NCBI GenBank assembly: GCA_964017235.1 | Contig: OZ024931.1 | Coordinates: 104,054,221 to 104,118,220 of the forward strand | DNA from: Sabellastarte sp. h YS-2021 | Taxonomy: Eukaryota > Annelida > Polychaeta > Sabellida > Sabellidae | DNA length: 64,000 nt | Direction of reading: 5' to 3' | Shown: in pieces, positions 23,881-36,114 of the stretch | Layout: each line of letters opens with the position of its first letter | Numbering within the stretch: position 1 is the stretch's first letter | Position numbers and translations under genes: made by a program | Notes under the pieces: model-generated | Database searches by the model: none | Seen by the model: the letters and a program-made list of their open reading frames with translations, nothing else | What the model was told of the DNA's origin: nothing

Positions 23881-24505
23881 TTCAGATTGAGAGTTTATTT
23901 GCTGTAGTGTTTACTGCCAGTGGACATTTTAATAGCATGGAAACCCCATGGATCACCATAAATATACTAAAATTGTAAAAAACGGGGGTGGGGGAGGTAA
24001 ATAAAATTTAGAAACTGAAAAAAAACTTATTACAATGCTTTTATCTATTGCCACAAGATTCTCTGTCACCAAAATCTTTCAAAGCTTCTATGTAATATAT
24101 CCCAAGGTTAACATGAGCTAGAACTATACTTATACTCATTATTGCTAAAAATCTCTACAACAGAGAAAATACAGAAGGGGACAGCATTTCGCAGTGGACA
24201 GCGTTTCGCCAATTTCTATTGTACTTCATTTAAAACCAACATCTAGCATGATACTGAAGGAACTGTATAGTATAGAAAAGAGTGCAATATGTCTTGATAC
24301 TTTTCTGAGAATTTAGAACTGACAGTATGCAGGATTATAAAGATTAGTAAAAAGGTTTATATGCAGTAAATATTATGATCAACAGACTGCCTTTTATATC
24401 AGAAATGAAATACTAAAATTGGGTTTGAGTTGCTCGTCAGGCCCGACCGTAATCACTACTGCTCAGCTACCCAAGTTCGTCGCCTATCCAAGTTCGTCGA
24501 ATCCG

Positions 24506-25600
24506 GGAATAGTGCCCTCCTAGAATAGTGCCCTCCTAGAATAGTGCCCTCCTAGAATAGGGCCCTCCTAGATGACTGCCCTCCTAGAAGACTGCCCTCC
24601 TTTTGAGAGGGTGGACAACTTCCCTCCTTTTTAAAAACAATATGAATTAATCATAATTTTGAAAAATAGTATAAATTTTTCAAATAATATATGTATACGT
24701 ATATATTTTATGATGCATTGTGAAAACACTTTAAAAGGTTTTAGCTTGCATTGTGAAAACAGTTTAAAAAGTTTTATTTTTGCTGCTGTTTGAAGTCTAT
24801 TCTGTATTATCAAAACATTTTAGCTGCTCAGGCTTTCTTGATTAAAGGTGCAGTTCAATCTGCTAGAGTGTTTGAAGTGCCAAATAGCTGCTCAGACCTT
24901 TTTGATTAAAGGTGCAGTTAAATCTGCTGGTGTTAGAAGTGTTTTCTTTGAGAATACCAAGACCTGCTCAGGCTTTAATGATTAAAGGTGCAGTTAAATC
25001 TGCTAGTGTTTAAAGTGTGGTCTTTGTGAATTGAAATAGCTACTCAGGCCACCAACTTTTCCACCTGAGCTATGGAATGTACATGACCTTACAATGAGGG
25101 ACCAAGACAGGACGAATAACTTCTGTGAGGCTTGGAATCACGGGTTTCGAAGCATAGTTGGTCATAACCATCCAACTGTGTGGCGACTTATTGATTGCAT
25201 CAAGGAAGATGAAGCTCAGACGAGGATGATGCTCATACAGGAGGCCCATGGACAACCACCAAGGAAAAGAGTCCGCAGAACTACCAAGGATCTCCAGGAT
25301 CGTCTAAAAAACTTGTGTGTGGCAAGATCAGGTGCAGAGAAAACTATTGAAGAGTTCCTAAGAGGTGTTGGACACTGTATTAGACTTTTCTAAGGACACT
25401 TTTACTGCTATGCCAATGTTACATTTTTAAAATGCTTACTAAATGTTTGTAAACACTGCTTTGTCTATATGTCTTCTATGCTACATCTTTAGAGTGCTTA
25501 ATAAATGTTCATATTGTTTTTAAAAAGGAGGGCAGTTGTCCACCCTCTCAAAAGGAGGGCAGTCTTCTAGGAGGGCAGTCATCTAGGAGGGCACTATTCC
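24506..25600 (+). mobile_element. Mutator-like (MULE) element D with long terminal inverted repeats
   Basis: The ends GGAATAGTGCCCTCC are inverted copies of each other. Each arm also contains GACTGCCCTCCTAGAAGACT and GAGAGGGTGGACAACT. The left arm (to about 24650) carries three extra 20-bp GAATAGTGCCCTCCTA units. The right arm occupies about 25510-25600. An open frame from about 25045 to 25393 encodes 'FPPELWNVHD', 'MRDQDRTNNFCEAWNHGF' and 'HPTVWRLIDCIKEDEAQT', the C-terminal end of MULE transposases; the catalytic part is absent. Before it are three to four ~70-bp repeats of 'gattaaaggtgcagttaaat' (24830-25040). No clean 9-bp target duplication was found. Confidence 0.8.
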
Positions 25601-25677
25601 GTTCCCCAGTTCGTCACCCACCTTAAAAATTGTTAAGGATAAGCAATATTGATACCAAATTTAAGCAAGTGGAATAC

Positions 25678-26359
25678 TAGACGTGGTTACCTAGGCTCTA
25701 CTTGCATGTAGAGCCATGGCACGGCCCCACATAGAACTGGAGATTTGGATAGAATCTTTTTCTGTTGAATAAAACTTAATAAAATGACTGAAAATGGTTT
25801 AATATAGTTAGAAACAGTTGATTTTAAGCCAAGGACGCAACAAATAGAATGTGTGTACAAAATATATGCTATTTTGCATAGCTTTTATAATGAAGGAACA
25901 TTTTTAAATTTTTGAAGAAATGGTCCAAAAACCCTGGAAAATCAGGAAATGTCATTTATTTTTTGTCAAACATGTGTGCATGTTGACCGATTGTTGAAGA
26001 AAATGAAACAAAATAGTTGTGGGAACAGTTATGTGTTCACATTTTTTTTATATTTATGTTTTTTGCAAATCTCCAGTTCTATGTGGGGTCGTGCCACGGC
26101 TCTACACGCAAGTAAAGTAGAGCCGAGGTAAGCACGTCTAGTGGTGGTGGACCAGTTCACGCCCGGGTACCAATTCACGCCCACCCTCAATTTTCTTGAA
26201 GAGTAATAATTTTTCATAGAGAAGATGTTTACCACATCATAGATAATCATCAAATTGATCATATACATTTGTTATTTATTGTTTAACTGTAATTGTTTTG
26301 GATAAATTTAGGGGTGGGCGTGAATTGGTACCCGGGCGTGAACTGGTCCACCACCACTA
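25678..26359. mobile_element. MULE-type MITE B with 9-bp target duplication
   Basis: Inverted arms at 25678-25748 and 26064-26140 start TAGACGTG, run through TTACCT..GGCTCTACTT, and share CCCCACATAGAACTGGAGAT. The direct repeat GTGGAATAC lies at 25669-25677 and 26360-26368, a 9-bp duplication typical of Mutator-like elements. Element C is inserted at the last TA of the right arm, which separates that arm from its target copy. A shrunken relative lies at 54594-54646. Confidence 0.85.
26141..26357. mobile_element. 217-bp MITE C inserted at a TA in the right end of B
   Basis: The ends are GTGGTGGTGGACCAGTTCAC and its exact inverse. The arms of about 44 bp include GGGTACCAATTCACGCCCAC, and TA stands on both sides (26139-26140 and 26358-26359). 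The centre is AT-rich and non-coding. The near-perfect arms suggest this is the youngest layer in the nest. Confidence 0.85.
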
Positions 26360-27066
26360 GTGGAATACATACTAATGATGAAAATGTACAAGTGTACAAG
26401 GATGGATAATTGTGAAGAGGCTTTATATTGTCAAAAATGCAAGTGACGAACTTGGGTAGGCGACGAACTTGGGTAGCTGAGCAGTACAGTAGATGTGCAA
26501 CAACCAATGGATTGAGGGCGATAATTGGGAATTTCCTAGATATCGCTCTATCAACCTCTAAAACGAAAGCCAGTAGAACATAACATTTCACTGAAAATAA
26601 CACAAATATAGAACTATTAGGTGGTAACAATTTCATTTTTTACTTTATTTTTGTTTTCTACCTTCACGTTTGTATTTTGTCATGTGATTTCTTGGTGCAT
26701 TCTCAATCTGTTTTGGATTATTTTCCGGGATAATGTACACAAAGTAAACATAAATTTTGGTTATTCAAATTTAAGCATTAGAATATAATTCAATAGCATA
26801 TCTACAGGCGTGTTTCATTCTGCCCAGGAATTCATTACCACATAAACAATTATTTACTTAACTGAATTTACAGGGGTTTAAGTTGGATCACATTTATTTT
26901 AACATAAAAGGTGATATGGTGAATATGTTATACACACCTAGCTTTGAGGTTGACAGTTAAACCTTAACCTGAATATTTGGAAAGGTGGTGTAATTGTTTG
27001 TGGTATCAAATGGTTTACATTACAACTTCCTGATTAACTGCGTTCCTACAACCTCTTGACTACCCA

Positions 27067-27232
27067 TATAATATAGGAATAACCCCTGACTAAACCACAG
27101 TATACGCTGAATTTTACCATGGTTTGAGGTTATAAACCCTGAAGGCGAAGCCTGAGGGGTTTATTGCTTCAAACCATGGTAAAATTCTGCGTATACCATG
27201 GTTTGGGAGGGGGTTATTCCTATTCTAACATG
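27067..27232. repeat. Foldback element
   Basis: Two arms ('ataggaataacccc...gaattttaccatggtttga' and its inverse) enclose a centre that is itself an imperfect hairpin ('ataaaccctgaaggcgaagcctgaggggtttat'-like). The sequence beyond the right arm, 'attctaacatgaca' at 27223, has an inverse at 27394-27406. The whole element may therefore extend to about 27410 and have been rearranged. Apart from this, 26490-27060 holds nothing I recognise. Confidence 0.75.
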
Positions 27233-27410
27233 ACAAATTATTTTAAGATGAATAATTATTGCAAGTTTTACTGTAAAACGTTCATTGTTACGACAGCTAT
27301 AATGATCGATAATAGGAAGTTACCTAGTTATGCTGTATTTTACCAGGGAAGGATTTCGTTGTTTAGCCAATCAGAATTGAGAACACATCCGTGTCATGTT
27401 AGAATATGTC

Positions 27411-28249
27411 TTATATGTTACGATGAAAACAAAATGGAACACAAATCAATCCAAAATGATTGTTAAGCATATGTGTATATATTCTTCTTTTATAGGTTTC
27501 TGAAAAAAATCTGTGTATTTGTGTACTTGTTTATTAAATTTTATTATTGTTATTAAAATTTAAATGTAAATTATATTATGAAGATGTGACAAAAATATAG
27601 ATACATATAAACATAAAAGTCAGTTGTCATCAGTATGATTTAAGGATAATATTTATATAATATAGTATAAAAACTGCCATTAGATGGGCTAATGCAAGCT
27701 AAAACATATGTTTCTTTATTTTATTCATATATTACAAATGATAAAAAGGAAGGCTAAAATCACACAGAACTACAAAATGTTTAAACTATTCTCTTAAGCC
27801 TTATACAGTGAGGGATTCATATTTTTTCCTGAATTTTGTTTTTGCTATGTCACATCATAACTTTATCTTGGGAAAGTTTTAGTTTGCAGACTAGCTGTTT
27901 CAGTTCCTGATACAAAATGTCCTCTATAGATAATTTTTTTCACATACTTTTTTATTTACCCTTTTTGTACATATGTGCAGAGAATCCTTGGAAGGCGAGG
28001 GTACCACACCTTCCATCAGAAAACATGTTCACTGTGACAAGTCATACACAGTATGACATCACAACAATTTAATTTCGAAAACACTATTTCTTTAACAAAT
28101 GTAAACCGTTAACACCAGTTTTCCGAAAAAAGGTTTTACTTTATAGTTACTATAATTTAGTTCACAAGAAATAGGTTTTATTGCAATGTTATTGTAAATT
28201 AATTAGCATGTAATAAAACAATATACTGAACAAAATTTTTTGCTCTTTA
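27411..28249. other. AT-rich interval, nothing recognised
   Basis: No splice-supported exon, open frame of note, repeat pair or RNA motif was seen here. It separates the foldback element from the 3' end of the minus-strand Tx1-like LINE. Confidence 0.5.
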
Positions 28250-28910
28250 CATTAATAGTGGATGTTACAAATCCTCTTCAATGTTATTAATTATACTGTC
28301 CAGGTATAAGTAGTATTTTTCAGAAAGAACATATTTAATTATTGCATTATAGAAACCAAGGTTCACTTTTTAATTTCAGCTTTTAGATTACCAATTTTAT
28401 ATTCTAGCCTGTTAAAACTGCAATTATACCATGACTTATATATAGGAAAAGCAATTATAACAATATCTAAGTTACATACATAATCTTTGTCTGTTGCATT
28501 CTGCAATCCAAAAATGATAGGCTTTAACTTGATTGATAATTTCAACTTCTTTCCAATAATACACCATAATCCATGTGAACACTTGCAGTAAAATAACAAG
28601 TGTGGGACATTTTCACTCTCACCACACACCTGACAATATTTAGAAACATTAGGATTCCATCTATTTATCTTAACACCACAACTAAGTATATTCATCAAAA
28701 TTTTATATTTGAACTCTGCAAATTTTTTAAGTTGGGCTTTATAATTTCTTTTATATATATATTGCCATTCTATTGTTGAAAACTTGGTATCTGTTAAAGT
28801 TTACCACATGAGTTCTGTGTGTGGGCTTGAAAAATTTCTTAGCAGTAAGGTATTATAGAAATCCTTTACTCGAAGAAAATTCAGCTGGTAGGTGCTATTC
28901 CCAATGACTA
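28250..28910 (-). mobile_element. Tx1-like LINE ORF2 3' end
   Basis: The frame 28698-28363 encodes 'CGVKINRWNPNVSKYCQVCGE' and then 'ENVPHLLFYCKCSHGLW', the C-terminal zinc knuckle of L1/Tx1 ORF2. It ends in a lysine-rich tail and a stop. Upstream pieces ('HVVNFNRYQVFNN') extend to about 28800 in broken frames. It is very probably the far end of the LINE whose other parts lie at 31845-32503 and 36115-38750. The middle of the reverse transcriptase is missing between them. Confidence 0.75.
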
Positions 28911-28977
28911 CACCGTTAAGATAAGTAAAGTAAGTGAATAGCCTTGAGTGCATAGGCTATCAAAATATACCCATATC

Positions 28978-29266
28978 TCACACATGTTGGTTGATGCCTA
29001 GTGGCACTAGAGAGTGCAGTTTAAAGATCCAGGACAGCTCATGTTTTCTTCTCAATCCTGTCTCAATGGATCCAAACTTAGGTGTGCACCACTCTAACAC
29101 AGAAAACTCCATATGGGTGACCTTGTGGTCTTGTTGTGTAAAGTGTCTCGATACTGGTGTGCATCTGTTAGGTTTAGCATTTAGGACTGAATTCCTATGT
29201 TCATAAATTCTTTTCCTAAATTCCCTGCTTGTTTTTTTGTCTTTTACAAACCTTTTCTTGTCATTT
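28978..29266 (-). mobile_element. Penelope-like element: GIY-YIG endonuclease C-terminal fragment
   Basis: A minus-strand frame without internal stops reads 'KTSREFRKRIYEHRNSV', 'TPVSRHFTQQDHKVTHMEF' and 'LRRKHELSWIFKLHSLVPLG', then stops at 28978. This matches the second half of the GIY-YIG nuclease that follows the reverse transcriptase in Penelope-like retroelements. The GIY and YIG motifs and the polymerase are not present. It lies between the Tx1-like 3' end and the N-RAG-TP-like element, so its order of arrival is unclear. Another GIY-YIG mobile nuclease cannot be excluded. Confidence 0.65.
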
Positions 29267-29275
29267 TTCAGTGTG

Positions 29276-31191
29276 TGAAAGTGTCGTGAGTGATGTTTCT
29301 CCCCTGAGTTTCAGTGAGATTTGTCTGTCAGCAGCAGATTGGGTACACCATAAACAGAAATAGGTTCCCCTTGCTCCTGAAAGGCCACACATGTTGCAAA
29401 GAAAGGCATAGTCTCCATACAAAAACACTTTTATTTTTTTGTCATTCCACGTTACTTGTGACAAAGAATTAATGTCACTTGCAAAGTAGGAGCAGATGTC
29501 TTTTAGATTCTGGTAATAATCTTTTGCTTTACAGCAAGTGAATGCAATCATGTCTAATCTTGAATTTGGATTGTTTAAGTTGCACACTTGTACAGCTAAT
29601 TTGAATGAGCCACCACCATGGTCACCTCCCACCTTTACCCAAATTTCATCATCTGGAATACCATGGTCACAATTTTGTTTACCGTTTTGGTCATATTTTG
29701 TTATTAAATCCACCACAAATGAAGTCAAACTGCCCACATGCACAAAAGGTGCTTTTACTGTTTTAAAACTATCAACACTTTGTGACATCTACTCATCCTT
29801 CTCAATACCATCAATTGTATTTGCTGTCAAATACTCTCACAAAATAACCTGCCTTTCTTCTCTAGAGATTCATTGTCAAAGGTGACACCAACTTGCTTTA
29901 AAAATCTCTTTTGTGTTCGATTCTGAGACCATGATAAACCTATGACTATTTTCATTGCCAAAGCCAGCTTCTTTGTGACATATGTCTGGTGTTGAACACC
30001 AGCATTTTTACAAATTAAATATCTTTGAGTTTTCTTTCGTACTTTTAATTCTATTGATTGCTGAGTTTCTGTTGCTGATCTTCCTCTTCCTGCCAACACG
30101 TGTCTACAACATTGTATTTGCTGAGCACGCTTTCTTTTCAGTGGAGATTCTCTTTGAGCGCTTGCTTTAACTTGACAAGCACTAAAGGTTGACCACCAGT
30201 CTTGCACAAAACAGTGGATTGGTCTGCTGCAAAATGTAATTTTCTTTTCATCAATTTTGTATGGAGTATTTCTTCTTGTTTACTCAGTGGAGATGACACA
30301 GAACGCTTTAGTGATTGCTCTAAACTTTGCTTTTGCTTCTGTAATGTTTCACTTAAGGATGGAGATGTTTGGATTTCAGCACTAGTTTGTGAATTGCTGG
30401 ATAAATGAATGCCCGACTTTGCTGTACTTTGTACCTTTATAATGTTTATGAAGTCGCACTCAGTTACATTCTCATCCAAAGACTGACTAATTGTCATACT
30501 GCAGATATGATGTATCTTTGATATGATTCACTTTTATCACAAAACAGACATTTAATATTTAAATCTAGTAACTGTTCTTTGAATTTCTTCTGGATTGGCT
30601 GAATATCATGAAAATGGACAATGCATTCACATGTAGGACAGTGTATATAGTGTTACTGCTGGCATTCTTAAAAACACCAGAAAGGCAAACAGAACAAAAG
30701 TTCACAGCTAATGGATGAGATGGTATTTGAACTGTGTCATCATGAAATAAATTTCCAAATATATCCTTTTCATTCAAAATAAATTTTAGTTTTTGGCCTG
30801 TCAAATTTGGTTTCCCTCGTTTCTTCTTTTTGGGTGCCCCAGCCTTTTTCTGCTTTTGTGCATAAAGCAGACTGTACATTCATTTCTATGGTGTGGTTTC
30901 CACTTCACAGACACTGATATTGCTTTTTCCTTTTCACCTAAATACTTAACAGTTTGATGGTCATGCTTGAGGCCACATCTCATTTTTTTCAAAGCTAGAA
31001 TTACAAATTTTTTTAGAAAATATATCTTTGTCATTGTATTGATTGACATCAATACCATAAAAAACAAAGATGTCATCACTAAAAGATGAACAGAATTTGG
31101 GGGGTATGCCCTTATTAATATCCTTTGATTTCTTTGCCCTGTTACTACAAATTCTGCATAAACTTGACAGACATTCTTTATAATATTCCAT
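29276..31191 (-). mobile_element. N-RAG-TP/Chapaev-like DNA transposon, broken
   Basis: Minus-strand pieces in several frames together cover a transposase. The N-terminal part (31191-30801) has 'LCRICSNRAKK', 'FYGIDVNQYNDKDIF' and 'KWKPHHRNECTVC'. That order (CRIC, an 'IDV' block, a Cys-rich block, then W-x-PH-x4-C-x2-C) recalls the N-terminal region of RAG1. A second Cys pair, NFCSVC, follows near 30690. The core (29788-29261) has 'VKVGGDHGGGSFKLAVQV' and 'VFLYGDYAFLCNMCGLSGAR', then YFCLWC. These look like the first two catalytic acidic residues and the CLWC zinc site of this transposase group. The third catalytic region and the terminal inverted repeats were not found. Frames are broken several times. 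Confidence 0.7.
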
Positions 31192-31199
31192 ACTTAATA

Positions 31200-31844
31200 T
31201 TCCAATTGTACCAATTTGTTTTCACAGAATAATGTAATATTAACTTACGTTATCTCAATTTAGTTTATTGTACATTTGTTGTAATTAATTCACAAAGAAT
31301 ACAAAATGACACAAAATGCATAAAACAACTGCATGAGAAGTAGAAGCACATTCAATAAATGGAGCCTGGAGAACTTAAAGGGCATAAGTTTTCATTGTGT
31401 TACTTGTAAACATAAAACCTATTTTGACTCAACTACATCATTGAAAAAATGTTGATAGTTGTTTCACATAAATCACATTTTCACACATTCTGCCAATTTC
31501 TTTGAAAAACAAGAAGTGATATGTTTATCTGTTTGGACTAAAGTAAAGGAAAATGATTTTCCTGAAAAAAATTTAATTACTTGTTAAATGAAGTTTTAAA
31601 ACAAGTCAATAAGAATAGAGGGTTCCTTCATGACTAGAGGTTCTCCTGCATAAGTAATGTACTCTAATTGGTATTTATAACTTTGAGTTAATTGAATGAA
31701 ATATTTAGATGTTTTTTATCTTAATGTACTAACAAATAAGTATGAAACTTAGCATGGAGAAAGGCAAAATAATTATAAAGACAGACACAATTTTTGCATC
31801 ATCAAAACACATATGTAAAGGATTATTTGATGTGCAGTCTCATT
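31200..31844. other. AT-rich spacer with a TG microsatellite
   Basis: No frame or repeat was recognised apart from a (TG)n run at 31863-31883, just beyond its edge. This stretch may contain the 5' end of the N-RAG-TP-like element or lost LINE sequence. I could not identify a terminal inverted repeat. Confidence 0.4.
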
Positions 31845-32503
31845 ACAGTGCAGTGAGATATGCTTGTGTGTGTGTGTTTGTGTGAAAGCCACTGATTACA
31901 CTGGGAAAACTAAAGGTTTTAAACAGTTGTGTTGCAACTAACGAAGGACAACTATACAAAAGTTTTATCCAACATAAAAAGGAGTCACCAAAACCAATTT
32001 TTTGACAACACTGTGCATAATATTCCACTCCAAACTATCAGAAGCTTTTTCAAAATCCAAAAATATAAGCATAGCTGGGTTTTTTTAACTTTTCACAATA
32101 ATTTATTATGCTATTTATCAGTACCACATTATCACTCATATTTTTATTTTAATATATCCAGTCTGGTCTTTACTAACTATTAGGTCCATAACTTTTTGCA
32201 TATGACTTGCTAACATAATTACTGAGAGATATTGGTCTATAATTTTTAAGATCTGTATTATCACCTTTGAAAAATAAAGTTAGCACCACCTGCCTCATTG
32301 AGCAAGGTAGACTTCCCTGACTCAAAGATTCTGTAATCATATCTAAATGGGGATACTTCAATTCTGCCCAAAATGTTTCGTAAAATTCTTGAGTCAAACC
32401 ATCCAGACCTGGTGATTTATTCAAATTTAAATTTTGCACAGCATCTGAGGCCTCTGCTTCAGAAAAAAGATTTTCACGGAGTTTCCTGTGCTTATTTGAT
32501 AAC
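31845..32503 (-). mobile_element. Tx1-like LINE reverse transcriptase, N-terminal half
   Basis: The frame 32517-32173 encodes 'KLRENLFSEAEASDAVQNLN', then 'NKSPGLDGLTQEFYETFW' and 'LFFKGDNTDLKNYRPISL', the start of the L1/Tx1 reverse transcriptase. A further piece (32028-31843) gives 'KIGFGDSFLCWIKLLY'. The part holding the catalytic YADD is missing. An L2-like LINE inserted at about 32503 separates this from the endonuclease at 36115-37357. Confidence 0.8.
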
Positions 32504-35500
32504 ATAACATAACACAAGATTTTTATATAGCACTTATCACTTAGTATGTCTTTAAGTGCTGTAAGTAGGATCTAGATATTGTATGCAAGTGTGAAAAAGT
32601 ATGTTTTGAGCTGCCTTCTGAAATCTAACAGTGAATTTGAAGATCTAATGCTAACAGGTAGATTGTTCCACAGAGTTGGAGCACCATGAACAAAAGCCCG
32701 TTTTCCATAACTGTTTCTTGGAACTTTGACCGGAAATGCTATATTGAAATTTTTGGATGATCTTGTTAATCTTGCTGGTTGTGCTAACGAAATAAGGTCA
32801 GTAATGTATGTTGGTGCTAGGCCATGTAACGCTTTGTACACATCAGTGAGGATACTGAAAGCAATCCGCTGTTGTATTGGAAGCCAGTGAAGTTCTTGTC
32901 TTCCTCTACTAATGTAGTCGTACTTTCTCATTTTGAGGATGATACGGGCTGCTGAATTTTGTACAATTTGTAGTCTGTACAAAAAGACTTTATTTACTCC
33001 ATAAAGCAGGCAGTTGGCATAGTCTAGTTTTGATGTTACCAGGAATTGAATTATGCAGGAATATGTATCATTAGACAAATATTTACGAATTCTAGCAATT
33101 TTATGAAGTTGTAATTGACAGGCTCTGCACTTTTTGATGATAAACTCTTCCCTGTTCATCCGTGAATCAAAATGGGCACCTAGGTTGCGAACAGACCTTG
33201 TCGGGGTGATTGTACAACCTCCCACCCTGATAGAAATAGAAGGCATTCCTTCCAAATATTTTCTAGATCCAAAAACAATAACTTCAGTTTTGTCTTCATT
33301 CAATTTCAAGATGTTTTGTGACATCCAAGATTTTATACCATCAATGCAAAGTTCCAGGTGTTGTAAGGATGCAGCCATTGAGCTTTTGTTGAATGCAACA
33401 TATAGCTGAGTATCATCTGCATATAGCATGTGACTCACTCCATGTTTTTTTGCAATGTCCGCCACAGGAGCAACATATAAAGTGAAGAGAATTGGTCCAA
33501 GGACAGACCCCTGAGGAACTCCAAAATTAAGATACATTTTTTTCAGATGAGCTATTATTTATTCTCACTGCCTGACTTCTGTTGGAGAGGTAGGATCTAA
33601 ACCAGTCTAGTGCTGTCCCATTAATGCCAAATCTAGTTTCTAGATGATGAAGAAGTTTTTCATGCTCAATAGTATCAAAGGCAGCACTTAAGTCAAGAAG
33701 GACTAAGACGACCATTTTTCTATTGTTCAAGGAAGACAAGATGTCATTTTGGACACAAAGAAGTGCAGACTTTGTGGAATGGAAAGGTCTATATGCAGAC
33801 TGCATTTTGCACCACAATTTATTCACCTCTAAATGTGTTCTGAGACGAGCTGAAACAATTTTTTCAATGACCTTTGATAGGAAAGGCAAGTTTGAGACAG
33901 GTCTATAGTTTTTCAAAATTTCTTTATCCAAGCTTTCTTTTTTAGCAGAGGTGTTATATTGGCATGCTTCAAGTGGATGGAAATAATCCCTCTTCTAAGG
34001 ATTTGTTGACAATATGGGTAATGACTGGAGCCAGGGTATCTAAGTTATCCTTGATCAATCTGGTGGGGAAAGGGTCATGGATTGCAGAAGCATTAGAGCT
34101 AGCACTTATTATCTTTCTGACTTCATCTTCATCCACAGGTTTGAAAGACTTTAGAGTAACTTCTAAGTTTGGGTGAATGTACTCTTTGATGTCAACATCT
34201 TTCTGAGGTAAAGAGTTCTTGATGGTTGATCTAATTTTAAGAATTTTGTCAATGAAGAATTTATTAAATGTCTCAGCCAATAGTTGATCCGGGACACTTT
34301 CGGGAAGTTTGGGTTGCTTAACTTCAGCTAGTAATGTTTTAGACAAATCATACAGCTTTTTATATCATTGCTACTTTGATTAATTTTGCAGGCATGAAAT
34401 TCTGTTTTGCATTTTGTCAAGAGAAGCTTAACTGTTTTACATTGTTTTTTATATTTCTCCAAGTCAGCTTCTAGTCCTGATTTTCTGTATTTTCTTTCCA
34501 ACCTCCTCTTTATGACTTTTGCATGCCGGATATGACTATTAAACCAAGCTGTTTTCCAGCTTTATATCTTTGTACCATAGAATCAAGTGATTCTGTAGGA
34601 AAGCTTAATTTCTGTAAATCGCTATTCAAAACATCCATATCTGTGTTTTTAAGTTTACGGTATCTGAAATACTTCTTGACCATATCAGGTTTTTTGTCCA
34701 GTAAGAACCCAGAAAGTAATAGGTGATCTGAAATACATGGATTGCTGACAGATATTGGCCCAAGCAGTTGGTCATCTTCTCAAGCAATGATTAAGTCTAA
34801 ACAGTGACCTTTAATATGTGTTCAAGTTTTTACCAGTTGTTGCAAATTTACACTGGATAGGAGGGCTGAGAAAGCCTGTGTTTGACGATTATTACTGTCA
34901 TCAAAATGTATATTGAAATCCCCCATGATAAGGATAGAGTTAGGAGAACTAGAAAAAGAAGTCAGATAGTCACTGAATTCATCCATAAATGAGTTAAAAG
35001 TAAATCCATTTGCAGCAATTGGTGGAAGTTGATACAACACGTTGACACACACTGTGGAAGACCTTAAATTTAGTTGAAACTCCTGATGCTCAAAAGTTTT
35101 AAAATTACTCTCACTGGTAACTTCTTTGACACTAATTGAGCTTTTGTACAACAATCCAATACTCCCTCCTGCTTTGCATTGTGACCGAGCAAAATGAAGG
35201 AAAGAATATCCTTCAGGTGTAAAACTTTTCACAATATCTGACTCTATATCACTTAATGAAAGCCATGTTTCTGTGATAGCCAAGCAATCAAAGTCTTTGT
35301 CAATTACCAATTCATGAATAGTTTCAGTTTTATTCCTAATTGATCTTGTGTTTAACAATCCATATTTGAACCTAGAAGTGTTATTTCCAATATTGTGGGA
35401 CATGGTAGCATTTAATTTTCCTTTTTTCAGTTGATGTTTCAACTTTACACCTTCTCTTTTTCCACGTCTTGTTTGTTTAGCATTTAATCCTAGGCTTTTG

Positions 35501-35560
35501 ATGGTTCTAATTACATCCTGATGTATCTTAATGGCAAAACATATACCTCTATTTGCTAAG
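32504..35560 (-). mobile_element. L2-like LINE, nearly full-length ORF2, inserted in the Tx1-like LINE
   Basis: Reading from 35560 the order is complete. First comes a basic start ('NAKQTRRGKREG'), then the endonuclease 'YGLLNTRSIRNKTETIHEL' with 'LAITETWL' and 'ILIMGDFNIHFDD'. The reverse transcriptase follows with 'LKNYRPVSNLPFLSKVIEK', 'LLDLSAAFDTIEH' (motif A), 'GVPQGSVLGPILFTLY' and 'MLYADDTQLYV' (motif C). The C-terminus is 'HGAPTLWNNLPVSIRSS'. Frame breaks occur near 34820-34350, 33960 and 33535, so it is inactive. The 3' end is a TTATGTTATGTTATC microsatellite at about 32504-32520, as expected of the L2/CR1 group. The 5' limit, somewhere between 35560 and 36115, is not fixed. Confidence 0.85.
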
Positions 35561-36114
35561 AGGTCATTTCTTTTTTTTTTGTATATTGAATCATTTGTGA
35601 CTTATCCCAATAAGGAGGAGATCAGAGCCTTGTGCAAGGCTATGCTGGATGTGCACATCAATGTGGTGTGTCTGGCAGGGAAGTAATATTTTATCACAGA
35701 CCACAGGAGACCTCATTTCTGTTTCCTTGAGTCTGTTTACACAACCTCTGTGTGGTTCAGGTCTGTGTGCAGTTATCAAGAAGCACTATGTTGCAATGAT
35801 GACTGGCCACATGTCTGTTTTTAATCCTTTGTTTTTATGCAGTACTTACACACACTTATTCAGATTTTTCACTTGCTATCTCAGAAGGTTTGTTTAAAAG
35901 TTTGTAAAAACCACAGTATCACTCTTTACTATGTCATTTCTTCTATAACCTGATACTAAATATGTGACACATCCTTTCATTGAAACAGTGTAAAAAGTGC
36001 TTTATGCTGGAGTTTCGTAGTTATGCTGCCACACAGGTGCTCACTACTACAGATATGTCTGTGTAAATTGTATACCTTTCAGATATTTACTTTTATTTTC
36101 CTTTCTAGGTCCCC
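35561..36114. other. Interval between the L2-like ORF2 and the Tx1-like LINE
   Basis: A run of T at 35569-35580 and plain unique-looking sequence. It may be the L2-like 5' UTR or a third insertion. I could not match it to a family, and no target duplication was found around the L2-like copy. Confidence 0.4.

Larger units (their letters stand above)
24459..26484. mobile_element. Outer inverted-repeat element A, TA target duplication
   Basis: The left end (24459-24499) and right end (26444-26484) are inverted copies of about 41 bp with one mismatch, starting CTGCTCAGCTACCCAAG and holding two CCAAGTTCGTC blocks. Both ends are flanked by TA (24457-24458 and 26485-26486). A third, diverged CAGTTCGTCACCC block at 25608 shows that inner element D landed inside the left subterminal repeat. 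No transposase of A remains. The TA target suggests, but does not prove, a Tc1/mariner-related family. Confidence 0.75.

Noticed and set aside
26283-26636. 117-codon minus-strand frame across MITE C and element A ends
   Set aside because: It runs through the inverted repeats of two mobile elements and has no domain.
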